Origin: Stutzerimonas stutzeri
Lineage (GTDB): Bacteria; Pseudomonadota; Gammaproteobacteria; Pseudomonadales; Pseudomonadaceae
Length of the DNA stretch: 64,000 bases
Direction: 5' to 3'
Assembly: GCF_024448955.1 (NCBI RefSeq)
Contig: NZ_JAMOIH010000005.1
Location: 186,001-250,000 of the forward strand
Below the pieces are notes generated by a model. The model searched no databases. It saw only the letters and a program-made list of their open reading frames with translations, and was not told where the DNA came from. Below are positions 28,427 through 37,981 of this stretch, one piece after another. A program made the position numbers and the translations under genes. How positions within the stretch are numbered: position 1 is the first letter of the stretch; each line of letters starts with the position of its first letter.

Positions 28427-29578
28427 ATGGCTGCTTCCCTTCCTTACTGGCGCCTGTCCAGCTTCTATTTCTTCTACTTCGCGCTGCTCGGTTCCGCTGC
28501 GCCGTTTCTTGGGTTGTATTTCGATCACCTGGGCTTCAGCGCTGAGCGCATTGGTGAGCTAGTCGCCATACCGATGCTGATGCGTTGCCTAGCACCGAAT
28601 CTCTGGGGCTGGCTGGGCGATGTCACCGGGCAGCGTTTGGCCATCGTTCGCATTGGTGCGCTCTGCACGCTGCTGTCGTTCGGTCTGATTTTCTTCGGCA
28701 AGAGCTACGCCTGGCTCGTGCTGGTCATGGCGCTGCATGCGTTCTTCTGGCATGCCGTGCTGCCACAGTTCGAAGTCATCACGCTCTCGCACCTGCGTGA
28801 TCAGGCATCGCGCTACAGCCAGATCCGTTTGTGGGGCAGCATCGGCTTCATCGCGGCGGTGGTGGGGCTTGGTGCACTGTTCGAGCGTCTGACCTTGGAT
28901 ATTTACCCCGTGGCGGTGATGGTGGTCATGGTGGGCATCGTCATCGCCAGTGTCTGGGTGCCTAATGCCGCGCCGGAACAACGACCGGATCTGGCTGAGC
29001 AGGGTGGCTTCCTTCGTCAGCTGTGCCGTCCCGGTGTGCTGGCATTCTTTGTCTGTGTTGGCCTGATGCAGGTCAGTCACGGGCCTTATTACACCTTCTT
29101 GAGTATTCATCTCGAGGCGCTTGGTTATAGCCGGAGCACCATCGGCCTATTGTGGGCGCTGGGCGTGGTCGCGGAGATTCTGATTTTCCTGATCATGGCT
29201 GCGCTGATGGCGCGCTTTTCGTTGCGTCAGGTCCTGATGGCCAGTTTCGTGCTGGCGGCGATACGTTGGCTGCTGATCGGCACGCTGGCCGATCATCTGA
29301 GCGTGCTGCTGATCGCGCAGCTGATGCACGCGGCGACGTTCGGCAGCTTTCATGCGGCGGCGATCCATTTCGTTCAGCGCAGCTTCGGCCACCGTCAGCA
29401 GGGACAAGGGCAAGCGTTGTACGCGACGCTAGCGGGTGTCGGCGGGGCGCTGGGAGCGCTTTACTCTGGCTACAGTTGGGCCAGCCTCGGCCCGTTCTGG
29501 ACCTTCGCCATCGCCAGCCTGGCGGCACTGGCCGCAGCCGTTATCATTGCCATCCCCAAGCAGGAGAACCGGGCATGA
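28427..29578 (+). CDS. MFS transporter (HcaT/3-phenylpropionate permease-like)
   Basis: A 383-residue inner-membrane protein with about 12 hydrophobic segments and the PYWRLSSFYFFYFALLGSAAPFLGLYF N-terminus of the MFS_1-like/HcaT group. It overlaps the mtnB start by ATGA, so it is translationally coupled to the methionine salvage genes. The same arrangement in P. aeruginosa (from memory) suggests a substrate linked to that pathway, but this is inference. Confidence 0.9.
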   Translation: MAASLPYWRLSSFYFFYFALLGSAAPFLGLYFDHLGFSAERIGELVAIPMLMRCLAPNLWGWLGDVTGQRLAIVRIGALCTLLSFGLIFFGKSYAWLVLVMALHAFFWHAVLPQFEVITLSHLRDQASRYSQIRLWGSIGFIAAVVGLGALFERLTLDIYPVAVMVVMVGIVIASVWVPNAAPEQRPDLAEQGGFLRQLCRPGVLAFFVCVGLMQVSHGPYYTFLSIHLEALGYSRSTIGLLWALGVVAEILIFLIMAALMARFSLRQVLMASFVLAAIRWLLIGTLADHLSVLLIAQLMHAATFGSFHAAAIHFVQRSFGHRQQGQGQALYATLAGVGGALGALYSGYSWASLGPFWTFAIASLAALAAAVIIAIPKQENRA

Positions 29579-30195
29579 CAGCCACTCGTGAACACTTGTC
29601 GCAGGCCATCATAGACGCGGGTCGTTTTCTCTATGGCCGCGGTTGGTCGCCGGCGACCAGCAGCAACTATTCGGCGCGACTGACCAGCGCCGAGGCGCTA
29701 CTGACCGTTTCGGGCAAGCACAAGGGTCAGCTGACGGCGGATGATCTGCTGGCTGTCGATATGAACGGGCGCAGCCTGGAAAAGGGCAAGAAGCCCTCGG
29801 CGGAAACTCTGCTGCACACGCAGCTGTATCGCTGGCAGCCGGAAATCGGCGCCGTGCTGCATACGCACTCGGTCAACGCCACCGTGCTCTCGCGTGTATG
29901 CCCGAGTGACTCGCTGGTATTCGCCGATTACGAATTGCAAAAGGCGTTCAGCGGCATTGCGACCCATGAATCCCAGGTAGTGGTACCGATCTTCGACAAT
30001 GATCAGGATATCGAGCGACTCGCCGCGCGCGTTCAGCCCTGGCTCGACGAGCACCCCGACTGCGTTGGTTATCTGATCCGCGGGCACGGTCTCTATACCT
30101 GGGGCGCACAGATGACTGATGCGCTGCGCCAGATTGAGGCGTTCGAGTTCCTGTTCGATTGCGAACTGAAGATGCGCATGTTGCAGCGTGTCTGA
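29575..30195 (+). CDS. mtnB: methylthioribulose-1-phosphate dehydratase
   Basis: A 206-residue class II aldolase-fold enzyme of methionine salvage that acts on the product of MtnA. Zinc-binding histidines are visible in LHTHSVNATVLSR and IRGHGLYTWG. The start is the ATG at 29575 overlapping the MFS stop. A long in-frame extension upstream is only the shadow of the MFS gene. It is followed by mtnD and mtnC. Confidence 0.96.
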   Translation: MTATREHLSQAIIDAGRFLYGRGWSPATSSNYSARLTSAEALLTVSGKHKGQLTADDLLAVDMNGRSLEKGKKPSAETLLHTQLYRWQPEIGAVLHTHSVNATVLSRVCPSDSLVFADYELQKAFSGIATHESQVVVPIFDNDQDIERLAARVQPWLDEHPDCVGYLIRGHGLYTWGAQMTDALRQIEAFEFLFDCELKMRMLQRV

Positions 30196-30277
30196 CCGCC
30201 GCTTTTCTGCTGCACGCAACGCGTGCCCGAATAATTGATGAGAAGCCGGGACAGCACCCGGTTCGGAGACAACCAGT

Positions 30278-30823
30278 ATGAGCATTCTCAGCGTCTATCA
30301 GGACACCGCTCCCGAGCAACCACTCAAGGTGCTCACCCATGTCGAAGATATCGCCGCCACATTGGCTGAGGTCGGCGTGCGTCTCGAACGCTGGCAGGCC
30401 AGCGCGCCGCTTGCCGCCGGTGCCAGCCCGGAGGAGGTGATCGCTGCCTATCGGCCGCAGATCGACCGACTGATGAGCGAGCGGGGCTATGTCACCGTGG
30501 ATGTGATCAGCCTGAATAGCGATCACCCGCAGAAGGCCGAGCTGCGGGCCAAGTTTCTCGAGGAACATCGTCATGCCGAGGATGAGGTGCGTTTCTTCGT
30601 CGCCGGGCGCGGACTTTTCACCCTGCATATCGAAGACAAGGTCTATGCCGTGCTGTGCGAAAAGAACGATCTGATCTCCGTGCCCGCCGGGACCCGGCAC
30701 TGGTTCGACATGGGTGAGAACCCGCATTTCGTGGCCATTCGCCTGTTCAACAATCCCGAAGGCTGGGTCGCGCAATTCACTGGCGAAGACATCGCTGGCC
30801 GCTTCCCGCGCCTGGAGGATTGA
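30278..30823 (+). CDS. mtnD: acireductone dioxygenase
   Basis: A 181-residue cupin enzyme. With iron it gives the keto acid precursor of methionine, while with nickel it gives an off-pathway product. The metal ligands lie in [14 protein letters not shown] (two His and Glu) and in the later His of GTRHWFDMG. The ribosome site is GGAGA 8 bases before the ATG. It stops two bases before the mtnC ATG. Confidence 0.97.
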   Translation: MSILSVYQDTAPEQPLKVLTHVEDIAATLAEVGVRLERWQASAPLAAGASPEEVIAAYRPQIDRLMSERGYVTVDVISLNSDHPQKAELRAKFLEEHRHAEDEVRFFVAGRGLFTLHIEDKVYAVLCEKNDLISVPAGTRHWFDMGENPHFVAIRLFNNPEGWVAQFTGEDIAGRFPRLED

Positions 30824-30825
30824 AG

Positions 30826-31509
30826 ATGCCGATCAAAGCCATCCTCACCGATATAGAAGGCACCACCAGTGCGGTGAGCTTCGTGTTCGACGTGTTGTTT
30901 CCCTATGCCCGCGAGCATTTGCCGGCGTTCGTGCGTAAGCAAGCGGCGGAGCCGACGGTGGCTGCGCAGATTGAGGCCGTGCGCAGCGAAAGCGGCGAGC
31001 CGGAGGCCGGCGTGGAGCGAGTCGTCGAAATCCTACAGGAATGGATCGCTGTCGATCGCAAGGCCACGTCGCTGAAAGCGCTGCAGGGAATGGTCTGGGC
31101 CGAAGGTTATCGGGCCGGTCAGCTCAAGGGGCATGTCTACCCTGACGCGGTGGACGCGCTGCGCCGCTGGCACGAGCAGGGCTACGCGCTCTATGTGTAC
31201 TCCTCCGGATCGATCCAGGCGCAAAAGCTGATCTTCGGGTGTGCCGAGGCGGGGGATCTGACGCCACTGTTCTCCGGTTACTTCGATACGGGCAGCGGCC
31301 ACAAGCGTGAGGTCGAATCCTACCGACGAATAGCCGATTCGATCGGCCTGCCGGCAGAAGAGATTCTGTTCCTGTCCGATGTGTTGGAAGAGCTGGACGC
31401 TGCTCGTCAGGCTGGCATGCATACCTGTGGCCTGGCCCGCGAGGGCGGCGAGCTGACCGGTCATGAAACGCTCCGTAGCTTTGCCGCGATCGACCCGGCC
31501 CGTTATTGA
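30826..31509 (+). CDS. mtnC: enolase-phosphatase (acireductone synthase)
   Basis: A 227-residue HAD-superfamily enzyme that enolises and dephosphorylates diketomethylthiopentyl-1-phosphate, producing the substrate of MtnD. The HAD motif I reads [15 protein letters not shown], motif II is the YVYSSGS block and motif III is the [12 protein letters not shown] region. The ATG at 30826 has GGAGG about 8 bases upstream inside the mtnD end. A TTG at 30820 is not needed. Confidence 0.97.
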   Translation: MPIKAILTDIEGTTSAVSFVFDVLFPYAREHLPAFVRKQAAEPTVAAQIEAVRSESGEPEAGVERVVEILQEWIAVDRKATSLKALQGMVWAEGYRAGQLKGHVYPDAVDALRRWHEQGYALYVYSSGSIQAQKLIFGCAEAGDLTPLFSGYFDTGSGHKREVESYRRIADSIGLPAEEILFLSDVLEELDAARQAGMHTCGLAREGGELTGHETLRSFAAIDPARY

Positions 31510-31582
31510 ACGGGTCGTCTTACTGAACCCTCAAACCGCCCCGGCATCCTAATTACGTACTCACTGTAATTGGAGTCTTGCC

Positions 31583-31792
31583 ATGACCGATGCCTTCGGC
31601 GGTATTTTCGGCCTGCTCATTCTGGCACTGGATGTCTGGGCCATCGTCAGCGTGCTGCGCAGCGACGCCACGACCGGTAAAAAGGCGATGTGGGTGTTGC
31701 TTATCGTGATCCTGCCGGTACTGGGTCTGATCATTTGGGGCATCATGGGGCCGCGTGGTAACCGTCCCGACGACAGAAACCTGAGACCCTAA
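31583..31792 (+). CDS. PLDN-domain small membrane protein (copy 1)
   Basis: A 69-residue protein with two transmembrane segments (GIFGLLILALDVWAIVSVL and WVLLIVILPVLGLIIWGIMG) joined by a short basic loop. This is the pattern of the phospholipase D-nuclease N-terminal (PLDN) domain found as free small proteins in many bacteria. GGAG precedes the ATG. A second similar gene begins four bases after its stop. The function is unknown. Confidence 0.8.
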   Translation: MTDAFGGIFGLLILALDVWAIVSVLRSDATTGKKAMWVLLIVILPVLGLIIWGIMGPRGNRPDDRNLRP

Positions 31793-31796
31793 GCCC

Positions 31797-31988
31797 ATGG
31801 AAACCTGGAGTGCTCTGCTGGCAGTGGTAGTGCTGGTGGGCGATGTGCTGGCCATCGTTCAGGTGTGGCGCAGTCGTATCGAGGTGGGGCGAAAAATTAT
31901 TTGGAGCCTCGTTATCCTGCTGCTACCGGTTGTAGGGCTGATCATGTGGTTCGTTGCGGCGGGACACCGTGCCAAGGTCAGGTTGTGA
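31797..31988 (+). CDS. PLDN-domain small membrane protein (copy 2)
   Basis: A 63-residue paralogue of the preceding gene with the same layout: a first helix (LLAVVVLVGDVLAIVQVW), a basic loop (RSRIEVGRK) and a second helix ending LPVVGLIMWF. Both share the Asp-x(2)-AI-x-V-x-R-S and LP-V-GLI-W residues. It probably arose by tandem duplication, and the two products may pair. Confidence 0.78.
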   Translation: METWSALLAVVVLVGDVLAIVQVWRSRIEVGRKIIWSLVILLLPVVGLIMWFVAAGHRAKVRL

Positions 31989-32025
31989 TCCGTACGGGCC
32001 AAGTCTCGATCGGTTGGCCGTCCTA

Positions 32026-32958
32026 CTAGCTCTTCGAGGATGTTGGCCTGGCTTTTTCATCCGGTCTTGTTTGCCTCGCCGTGACGCCGTAGTTCTGCCA
32101 GATATGTACCGCGGCGTAGGCCCGCCAAGGTCGCCATGCCTGCGATCGAGCCAATAGCTGTTTCGCCGTAATACCCTCGCTCCCCCATAAGGGCGCTTTC
32201 AGCAGGCCAAGATCGGCGGCCGGAAAGGCGTCTGCTTCGCCAAATCCCCTCAATGCAATGTACTCGGCGGTCCACGGGCCGATGCCAGGTAACATGCAGA
32301 GTCTGCGAATAAGTTCATCCGCACCGTCCTGAACCTGAAGTTCGAGTGCGCCTTCTGCCACCGCAGCCGCCAGGCGTTGCAGTGTCGCAACGCGCTTGCC
32401 AGGCATGCCGATATTGTCCAGTTGGGCCTGCGCGATCGCTTCCGGGCTGGGAAACAGCGTGAGCAAACCGGCGGCTTTGCTCGCCGTTGAGCGGGGCAGC
32501 TCGCTGCCGAGCCGCTCTATCAGCCGTCGAGTGATGGTCACGGCGGCTTTCACCGTGACCTGCTGGCCAATGATGGCGCGCACAGCCTGTTCGAAGGGAT
32601 TGAAAGCGCTGGGCAGACGCAATCCGGGATTCGCAACGACCAGCGGCCCAAGCTGCGGATCGTCGATGAAGTGCCGCGCTACGGCTGCCGGGTCGATGTC
32701 GAGATCGAACATCTTGCGAACGTGAGAAACCAGCGTGGGCGCGTGCTCATGTAACGAGTCGCTCATGGTCAGTTCGATGGCGTCCTGGTCAGGCAACGGT
32801 CGCACGCTGATCCAGCCGACACTTCCATCCATGCGAACGGTACGGCTATAGCGGTTGGCATCCAGCGCTTCGACTCCAGGCAACAGCCGCAGTGCGAAGT
32901 GCTGGTGAAATTGTGTCCAGCTCCAGGGGGCGATATAGGGCAGGTGTAGAGGCGTCAT
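32026..32958 (-). CDS. alkA: DNA-3-methyladenine glycosylase II (AlkA)
   Basis: A 310-residue base-excision glycosylase removing alkylated purines. The N-terminal AlkA domain ([24 protein letters not shown]) is followed by the helix-hairpin-helix [18 protein letters not shown]. The catalytic Asp is in [11 protein letters not shown]. The ATG at 32958 gives the family N-terminus. An upstream ATG at 33033 would add 25 residues and reach into the speE leader. It lies divergently next to speE, as I recall for P. aeruginosa. Confidence 0.94.
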   Translation of the reverse strand: MTPLHLPYIAPWSWTQFHQHFALRLLPGVEALDANRYSRTVRMDGSVGWISVRPLPDQDAIELTMSDSLHEHAPTLVSHVRKMFDLDIDPAAVARHFIDDPQLGPLVVANPGLRLPSAFNPFEQAVRAIIGQQVTVKAAVTITRRLIERLGSELPRSTASKAAGLLTLFPSPEAIAQAQLDNIGMPGKRVATLQRLAAAVAEGALELQVQDGADELIRRLCMLPGIGPWTAEYIALRGFGEADAFPAADLGLLKAPLWGSEGITAKQLLARSQAWRPWRAYAAVHIWQNYGVTARQTRPDEKARPTSSKS

Positions 32959-33126
32959 GGGCCGACCATAGCCGTCGTTGATGGGGTTGTCTTCACCGAA
33001 TGCGCTTTGAAACGGTATGGTTTCCCCTGTCATGAGACCAAAGTAGAATGCGCCTCTTTGCCCACGGGCAGTCCGTGCGGTCTGCGGGCGGCTTGTCTGT
33101 TACGCCATCCATCAGGGAGACACCCC

Positions 33127-33987
33127 ATGAGCGACTATCAGGAAACTCTCTACGAGGGATACGGCCAGCGCTTCAAGATCGACAAGATGCTGCATGAAGT
33201 GCGTACCGAACATCAACATTTGGTGATTTTCGAGAATGCCCGAATGGGACGCGTCATGGCCCTCGACGGCGTAATCCAGACCACCGAGGCCGATGAATTC
33301 ATCTATCACGAAATGCTCACTCACGTACCGATTCTGGCGCATGGCCTGGCGCGCCGCGTGCTGATCATCGGTGGCGGCGATGGCGGAATGCTGCGCGAAG
33401 TCGCCAAGCATCGGGACGTGGAAAGCATCACCATGGTCGAGATCGACGGCACCGTGGTGGATATGTGCAAGGAATTCCTGCCGGAGCACTCGAAAGGCGC
33501 ATTTGCTGATCCGCGGCTGAACCTGGTGATCGACGACGGCATGCGCTTCGTTGCGACCACCGAAGAAAAGTTCGACGTGATCATTTCCGACTCGACCGAC
33601 CCAATCGGCCCCGGCGAGGTGCTGTTCTCGGAAAATTTCTACCAGGCCTGCCGCCGCTGCCTCAACGAAGGCGGAATTCTGGTCACGCAGAACGGCACGC
33701 CGTTCATGCAACTGGCCGAAGTGCAGACCACCGCCAAGCGCATGACCGGGCTGTTCCCTGACTGGCATTTCTACCAGGCGGCGGTTCCCACCTACATCGG
33801 AGGGGCCATGACCTTTGCTTGGGGCGGTTGTGATTCGGCCAGTCGCAAACTGACGCTTGAAACCCTGAGCCAGCGTTTCGCCGGCAGCGGAATCGTCACC
33901 CGCTATTACAACCCACACATCCATATCGGCGCGTTCGCGCTGCCTCAGTATGTGTTGCAGGCCATCAGCAAGCCGAGCAACGATTGA
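33127..33987 (+). CDS. speE: spermidine synthase
   Basis: A 286-residue aminopropyltransferase making spermidine from putrescine and decarboxylated SAM, releasing methylthioadenosine, which feeds the mtn genes of this window. Visible are the [14 protein letters not shown] nucleotide motif, the DDGMRFV block and [19 protein letters not shown]. The start is the ATG at 33127 ([16 protein letters not shown]). The longer frame from 33007 overlaps the alkA leader and lacks family residues. Confidence 0.97.
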   Translation: MSDYQETLYEGYGQRFKIDKMLHEVRTEHQHLVIFENARMGRVMALDGVIQTTEADEFIYHEMLTHVPILAHGLARRVLIIGGGDGGMLREVAKHRDVESITMVEIDGTVVDMCKEFLPEHSKGAFADPRLNLVIDDGMRFVATTEEKFDVIISDSTDPIGPGEVLFSENFYQACRRCLNEGGILVTQNGTPFMQLAEVQTTAKRMTGLFPDWHFYQAAVPTYIGGAMTFAWGGCDSASRKLTLETLSQRFAGSGIVTRYYNPHIHIGAFALPQYVLQAISKPSND

Positions 33988-34288
33988 GCGCTTAGCGCCC
34001 TGCGGCAGCCCATTTGCTGCAGGGTGCGGGTTGGCTTGATGTCCTTCATGCATCCGATAACGATGAGTACACCGTATGTCGTTGGATGACGGCATGCGGC
34101 GCCTGAACCGAACTACTCAGGACTGCTGAGGCCTATTGCTTATACCGCACGCTTTTTCCCGTTGCGGTTTCTTATCTGTTAAAGGTATTTGCGACTGGCT
34201 CTAGTCAGTCGATATCCGCAAAGAGGCTGACTCAAGACTCTATCCATTCCCCCCACCGTTTCATCCATGAGTGAGAGGAGGTTGTTTT
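33988..34288. other. intergenic region speE to RraB-like gene
   Basis: This 301-base stretch has no convincing ORF. It holds a stem-loop at 33998-34024 (CCCTGC pairing with GCAGGG) shortly after the speE stop, probably a terminator, though it lacks a T-run. Further on, CGACTG (34192-34197) pairs with CAGTCG (34206-34211) in what would be the leader of the next gene. Confidence 0.4.
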
Positions 34289-34630
34289 ATGAGTGCCACC
34301 TTCCATGAGGATGTAAGCAGCAACGTATTGATGAGGATGAAAGAGGGCGGTTTCGATTTCGCCCGCGTCCATCCGATCGAGTTCTATGCCGTGTTTCCTG
34401 ATCGCGAGTGTGCGTCTGTCGCCGCAAGCCAATTTCGCGGTGAATGCGTCAACGCTCAGATCGCCCCACGTGACGACGGCGCCTGGGACCTACAGGTCAG
34501 CAAGGTGATGTACGCCACCTTCGATGGCATTGGTGATTTCGAACAGGATCTGGAAAATCTGATCGAGCCGCTGGGTGGCGTGGTCGATGGCTGGGGTGTG
34601 ACCCAGGAAATATCCGGCTGCCCCGTCTGA
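34289..34630 (+). CDS. rraB: RraB-like regulator of ribonuclease E
   Basis: A 113-residue acidic protein of the RraB/DUF1260 type: MKEGGFDFARVHPIEFYAVFPD, followed by the DWDLQVSK-like segment DGAWDLQVSKVMYATFDGI and the WGVTQE end. In E. coli RraB binds RNase E and alters its cleavage of transcripts. The ATG at 34289 has a strong AGAGGAGG ribosome site eight bases upstream. An alternative TTG/GTG start at 34271 is unnecessary. It is monocistronic, with a long leader. Confidence 0.8.
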   Translation: MSATFHEDVSSNVLMRMKEGGFDFARVHPIEFYAVFPDRECASVAASQFRGECVNAQIAPRDDGAWDLQVSKVMYATFDGIGDFEQDLENLIEPLGGVVDGWGVTQEISGCPV

Positions 34631-34640
34631 TATCACATTC

Positions 34641-35597
34641 TTAACCAAAGCTGAGCCCGCTTTGCAGTGCCTGGTCCCATGGCGGGACCGGGCCGAACCG
34701 GCTTTTCAGAAACTCTAGTAGCAACCGGCTGCGGGAGTCGGCTTCCCTGGTTAGGCGCAGGGCGTAGATGCCGCTTGGCTCCGGCGCTGGCAGGCCCTGT
34801 TCGCAAAACAACGGCAGCAATTCGCCACGCAGCAGGTGATCGCTGATCAGCCAGGTCGGCAAATGCGCAATACCCAGACCAGCCACGGTGCCGCAAAGCA
34901 GCGCTTCGGCATTGTTCGCGATCATCCGCAGGCGTCTCGGCCGTAAAAGCTGCAACTTGCCCTCATGCTCGAATCGCCAAGCGTGGGTCGGTGCCAGTGC
35001 ATCCCAATCCAACCCGTCATGTTCTGGCAGCTCCGCAACCGATATCGGAGTGCCTCGCCGCCCCAGGTAGTCGGGGCTGGCGCAGGCGATGCGTATCATC
35101 GGCGCCAGTGCCGTCGCGACCAGCCGCGTGTCGGCCAGCGGGCCGATACGCAGTACCAGATCAACTTCGCCCAAGTGCTCGCCCTGCAAATCGACAAAGC
35201 TGTCGATCAGGCGTAGCTGGATATCGACGCCCGGATAGGCCTGCAGAAACTCCGCAAGCGCAGGTGCCAGATGCCGGCGGCCGAAAGGCGCTGGCGCATC
35301 GATACGGATGCGGCCTTCCGGTGTGCTTTGTAGCGATGTCATTTCGGCGCGTGCCAGGTTGAGTTCCTGAACGATACGTCTGGCGCGCTCGGCAAAGACC
35401 TGCCCGGCTGCGGTGGGCTTGATGGAATGGGTGTTGCGGCTGACCAGTTGGCAGGCAAGTGAACGTTCCAGCGAATCGATACGACGGGCAACGGAGGAGG
35501 GCGTGAGTCCATGCAGGCGGCCCGCAGCTGAAAAGCTGGAGGTATCGATCACGGCGAGAAACAGTCGGAACTGATCGGTGAGTGCGTTGGCATCCAT
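34641..35597 (-). CDS. LysR-family transcriptional regulator
   Basis: A 318-residue LTTR with the N-terminal winged helix (FRLFLAVIDTSSFSAAGRLHGLTPSSVARRIDSLERSL) and a periplasmic-binding-protein-like effector domain from about residue 95. It is divergent from a TauE/SafE permease gene and probably regulates it. A perfect 7-base dyad lies 15-33 bases upstream of the start. The effector is unknown. Confidence 0.93.
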   Translation of the reverse strand: MDANALTDQFRLFLAVIDTSSFSAAGRLHGLTPSSVARRIDSLERSLACQLVSRNTHSIKPTAAGQVFAERARRIVQELNLARAEMTSLQSTPEGRIRIDAPAPFGRRHLAPALAEFLQAYPGVDIQLRLIDSFVDLQGEHLGEVDLVLRIGPLADTRLVATALAPMIRIACASPDYLGRRGTPISVAELPEHDGLDWDALAPTHAWRFEHEGKLQLLRPRRLRMIANNAEALLCGTVAGLGIAHLPTWLISDHLLRGELLPLFCEQGLPAPEPSGIYALRLTREADSRSRLLLEFLKSRFGPVPPWDQALQSGLSFG

Positions 35598-35611
35598 TGT
35601 TTGTGCTCTAC

Positions 35612-35630
35612 TTTTGCGTAAATCGCAAAA
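35612..35630. promoter_or_regulatory. candidate LysR-type operator
   Basis: TTTTGCG and CGCAAAA flank TAAAT in a 19-base perfect-armed dyad between the divergent LysR and permease genes. It contains the T-N11-A pattern of LysR sites and lies next to the regulator start, as expected for autoregulation. Confidence 0.5.
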
Positions 35631-35703
35631 CCATTGTGCGGGCTTGTGCGTGTACCTGCTAGAGGACGGTGAGTAGCATTACGGTTTTCATCAGGAAGCG
35701 ATC

Positions 35704-36459
35704 ATGGACTTCGTCGGGTTCGGGCTGAATGTGGTGTTGGGTTTGGCGTTGGGAACACTTGGCGGTCTGTTCGGAATCGGCGGCGGGCTGATTGCGATTC
35801 CGGTACTGGGCGTGCTGTTCGGGCTGGATCAACAGGTTGCTCAAGGTACGGCATTGGTGATGGTGGTGCCTAATGTGCTGCTCGCCATCTGGCGTTATCA
35901 CCAGCGCAACCGCATCGACCCGCGTCACGCCGCGGCGCTGGGCATAGCCAGTTTCTTTTTTGCCATCGCGGGTGCCGCCATTGCGGTTTCGCTCGATGCT
36001 GGCCGCATGCGCATCGCTTTTGTCGGCTTCCTCGTCGCCCTGGCCGCCTACACCTTGTTGCGCGTTTTCATCCGGTCGCAACCTGGGAGTACCGAATTGC
36101 GTCATCCATGGCCCTGGCTGGGCGTGCTGGGTGCTGGCGCCGGTGCGCTGGGTGGGTTGTTCGGCGTCGGCGGTGCGGTGCTTGCCACGCCGGTGCTTAC
36201 GGCGGTGTTCGGTACGTCGCAGGTCGTTGCACAGGGTTTGTCATTGTCGTTGGCGGCGCCAAGCACCGCTGTGACGTTATTCGCCTATGCCACCCACGGG
36301 CAGGTCGACTGGTCGCTGGGATTGCCGCTCGCCGTTGGCGGACTGCTCAGTATCAGCCTTGGCGTGAAACTGGCACACGCGCTGCCCGAGCGCCTGTTAC
36401 GCGTTCTTTTCAGCGGGTTCCTGCTGATGAGCGCGGTAATGTTGGCATTCGAGGTCTGA
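35704..36459 (+). CDS. TauE/SafE-family (DUF81) anion permease
   Basis: A 251-residue integral membrane protein with about eight helices. It shows the family's internal duplication: GGLFGIGGGLIAIPVLGVLFG near the start and GGLFGVGGAVLATPVLTAVFG in the second half. Members export sulfite or sulfonate-related anions or are uncharacterised. It is divergent from the LysR gene, with AGGAAG before the ATG. It is convergent with the MATE gene 15 bases away. Confidence 0.92.
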   Translation: MDFVGFGLNVVLGLALGTLGGLFGIGGGLIAIPVLGVLFGLDQQVAQGTALVMVVPNVLLAIWRYHQRNRIDPRHAAALGIASFFFAIAGAAIAVSLDAGRMRIAFVGFLVALAAYTLLRVFIRSQPGSTELRHPWPWLGVLGAGAGALGGLFGVGGAVLATPVLTAVFGTSQVVAQGLSLSLAAPSTAVTLFAYATHGQVDWSLGLPLAVGGLLSISLGVKLAHALPERLLRVLFSGFLLMSAVMLAFEV

Positions 36460-36474
36460 CATGGATCTCGGCGG

Positions 36475-37863
36475 CTAGGCAGTGGCCTGGCCCGCTTGCT
36501 GGCGTATCTCCCGTCGAGCGCTGCGCGCCAGCCGGATGGTGAGCAAGACCGCCGCGCAACTCAGGCCGGCGATCAGTCCTTGCCACAATCCCGCCGGTCC
36601 GCTCGGATCGCCGAACCTGTCGGTGAGACCCAGCAGGTAACCTACCGGCAGGCCGATCCCCCAATAAGCGAAAAGCGTGAAAATCATCGTCATACGGGTG
36701 TCCTGATACCCCCGTAGCGCGCCGGCTGCGGTGACTTGCACCACGTCGGAAAACTGGAACAGCGCGGCGTAGACGAACAGGCTGGCAGCGACTGCGATTA
36801 CGGCCGGATCGGTGGTGTAGATGCGGGCGATCTGCTCGCTGAACAGCAGCATGCTGCCGGCCGAGAAGCAGGCATAGACCAAACTTGAAACGATCCCCAC
36901 ACCCGCCACGAAGCGCGCATCTCGCGGCGCGTTACGTCCCAGCGTCTGACCGATGCGTACGGTGATGGCCATACCCAGCGACAGCGGAATCATGAAGATC
37001 AGCGAGGTGAAGTTCAGCGCGATCTGATGCCCAGCGACGACAGTTGCTCCGAGACTACCGATCAGCAGAGCGATGACCGAGAAGATGCTGGCCTCGGCGA
37101 ATACCGCAACCCCGATCGGTACACCAACGGAAAGTAGACGGCTCAGTACGGCCCAGTCCGGCCAATTGAAACGGGCAAACAGTTGGTTTGGTTGGTAGTA
37201 GTCGGCACGCCGGACCCAGAACAGCATGGCCAGCAGCATGAAGCCCATGACCACGGCAGTGGCCCAGCCGCAACCGACACCGCCCATGGCCGGCAGACCA
37301 AGCTTGCCGTAGATAAAGATGTAGTTGAGCGGGATGTTCAATGCCAGCGCAAGAAGCCCTACGACCATGCTGGGGCGCGTGTGTCCGAGGCCGTCGCTGT
37401 AGCAGCGCAACACCTGATACAGGGCCACCGCCGGAAAGCCGCAAGCCACCGCTCTCAGATAGGCCATTGCCGGCTCAATCAACGTCTGATCGACCTGCAT
37501 CAGGTGCAGCACGGGTTCGGCATTCCACATCAAGATCGCCAACAGCGTCCCGATCCCAAAGCCCATCCATAATGCCTGGCGCACCAGCGGGCCGATCTGC
37601 TCATGCTGCCCACTGCCGAAGCGCTGCGCGACATTGGGTGTCGTTGCCAGAATGATCCCTGTGAGTAGCAGAAACACAGGGACCCAGATGGAGTTGCCCA
37701 GCGCTACGGCAGCGAGATCGCGGGGGCTGACGCGCCCGGCCATCAATGTATCGACGAAGCCCATGGCGGTGTTCGCCAGTTGCGCAATCATCATGGGCAG
37801 AGCGAGAGCGAAGAGGGTGCGCAATTCAACGCGAACCCTGCTGAGTTTCGACTCAGTGGGCAT
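36475..37863 (-). CDS. MATE-family multidrug efflux pump (NorM/PmpM-like)
   Basis: A 462-residue, 12-helix membrane protein of the multidrug and toxin extrusion family. The MMIAQLANTAMGFVDTLMAGRVSPRDLAAVALG N-terminus is characteristic of the NorM branch, which exports cationic drugs in exchange for Na+ or H+. The second half repeats the fold. It is most like the Pseudomonas PmpM group. No regulator adjoins. Confidence 0.92.
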   Translation of the reverse strand: MPTESKLSRVRVELRTLFALALPMMIAQLANTAMGFVDTLMAGRVSPRDLAAVALGNSIWVPVFLLLTGIILATTPNVAQRFGSGQHEQIGPLVRQALWMGFGIGTLLAILMWNAEPVLHLMQVDQTLIEPAMAYLRAVACGFPAVALYQVLRCYSDGLGHTRPSMVVGLLALALNIPLNYIFIYGKLGLPAMGGVGCGWATAVVMGFMLLAMLFWVRRADYYQPNQLFARFNWPDWAVLSRLLSVGVPIGVAVFAEASIFSVIALLIGSLGATVVAGHQIALNFTSLIFMIPLSLGMAITVRIGQTLGRNAPRDARFVAGVGIVSSLVYACFSAGSMLLFSEQIARIYTTDPAVIAVAASLFVYAALFQFSDVVQVTAAGALRGYQDTRMTMIFTLFAYWGIGLPVGYLLGLTDRFGDPSGPAGLWQGLIAGLSCAAVLLTIRLARSARREIRQQAGQATA

Positions 37864-37981
37864 TCAGGTGTATCCAATTGTATACAGAGCCGCTCAGTCT
37901 ACGCCGTGAGAGGTGTTCTCGGAAGGCAGCAGGGCGCTGCGAGGAGGTCTAGAATGGGCCCATCAATGACGGAGCCTGCCA

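Noticed and set aside
29152..29574. Long N-terminal extension of mtnB
   Set aside because: It is the out-of-frame shadow of the MFS gene. The ATG at 29575 overlaps the MFS stop and begins the family sequence.
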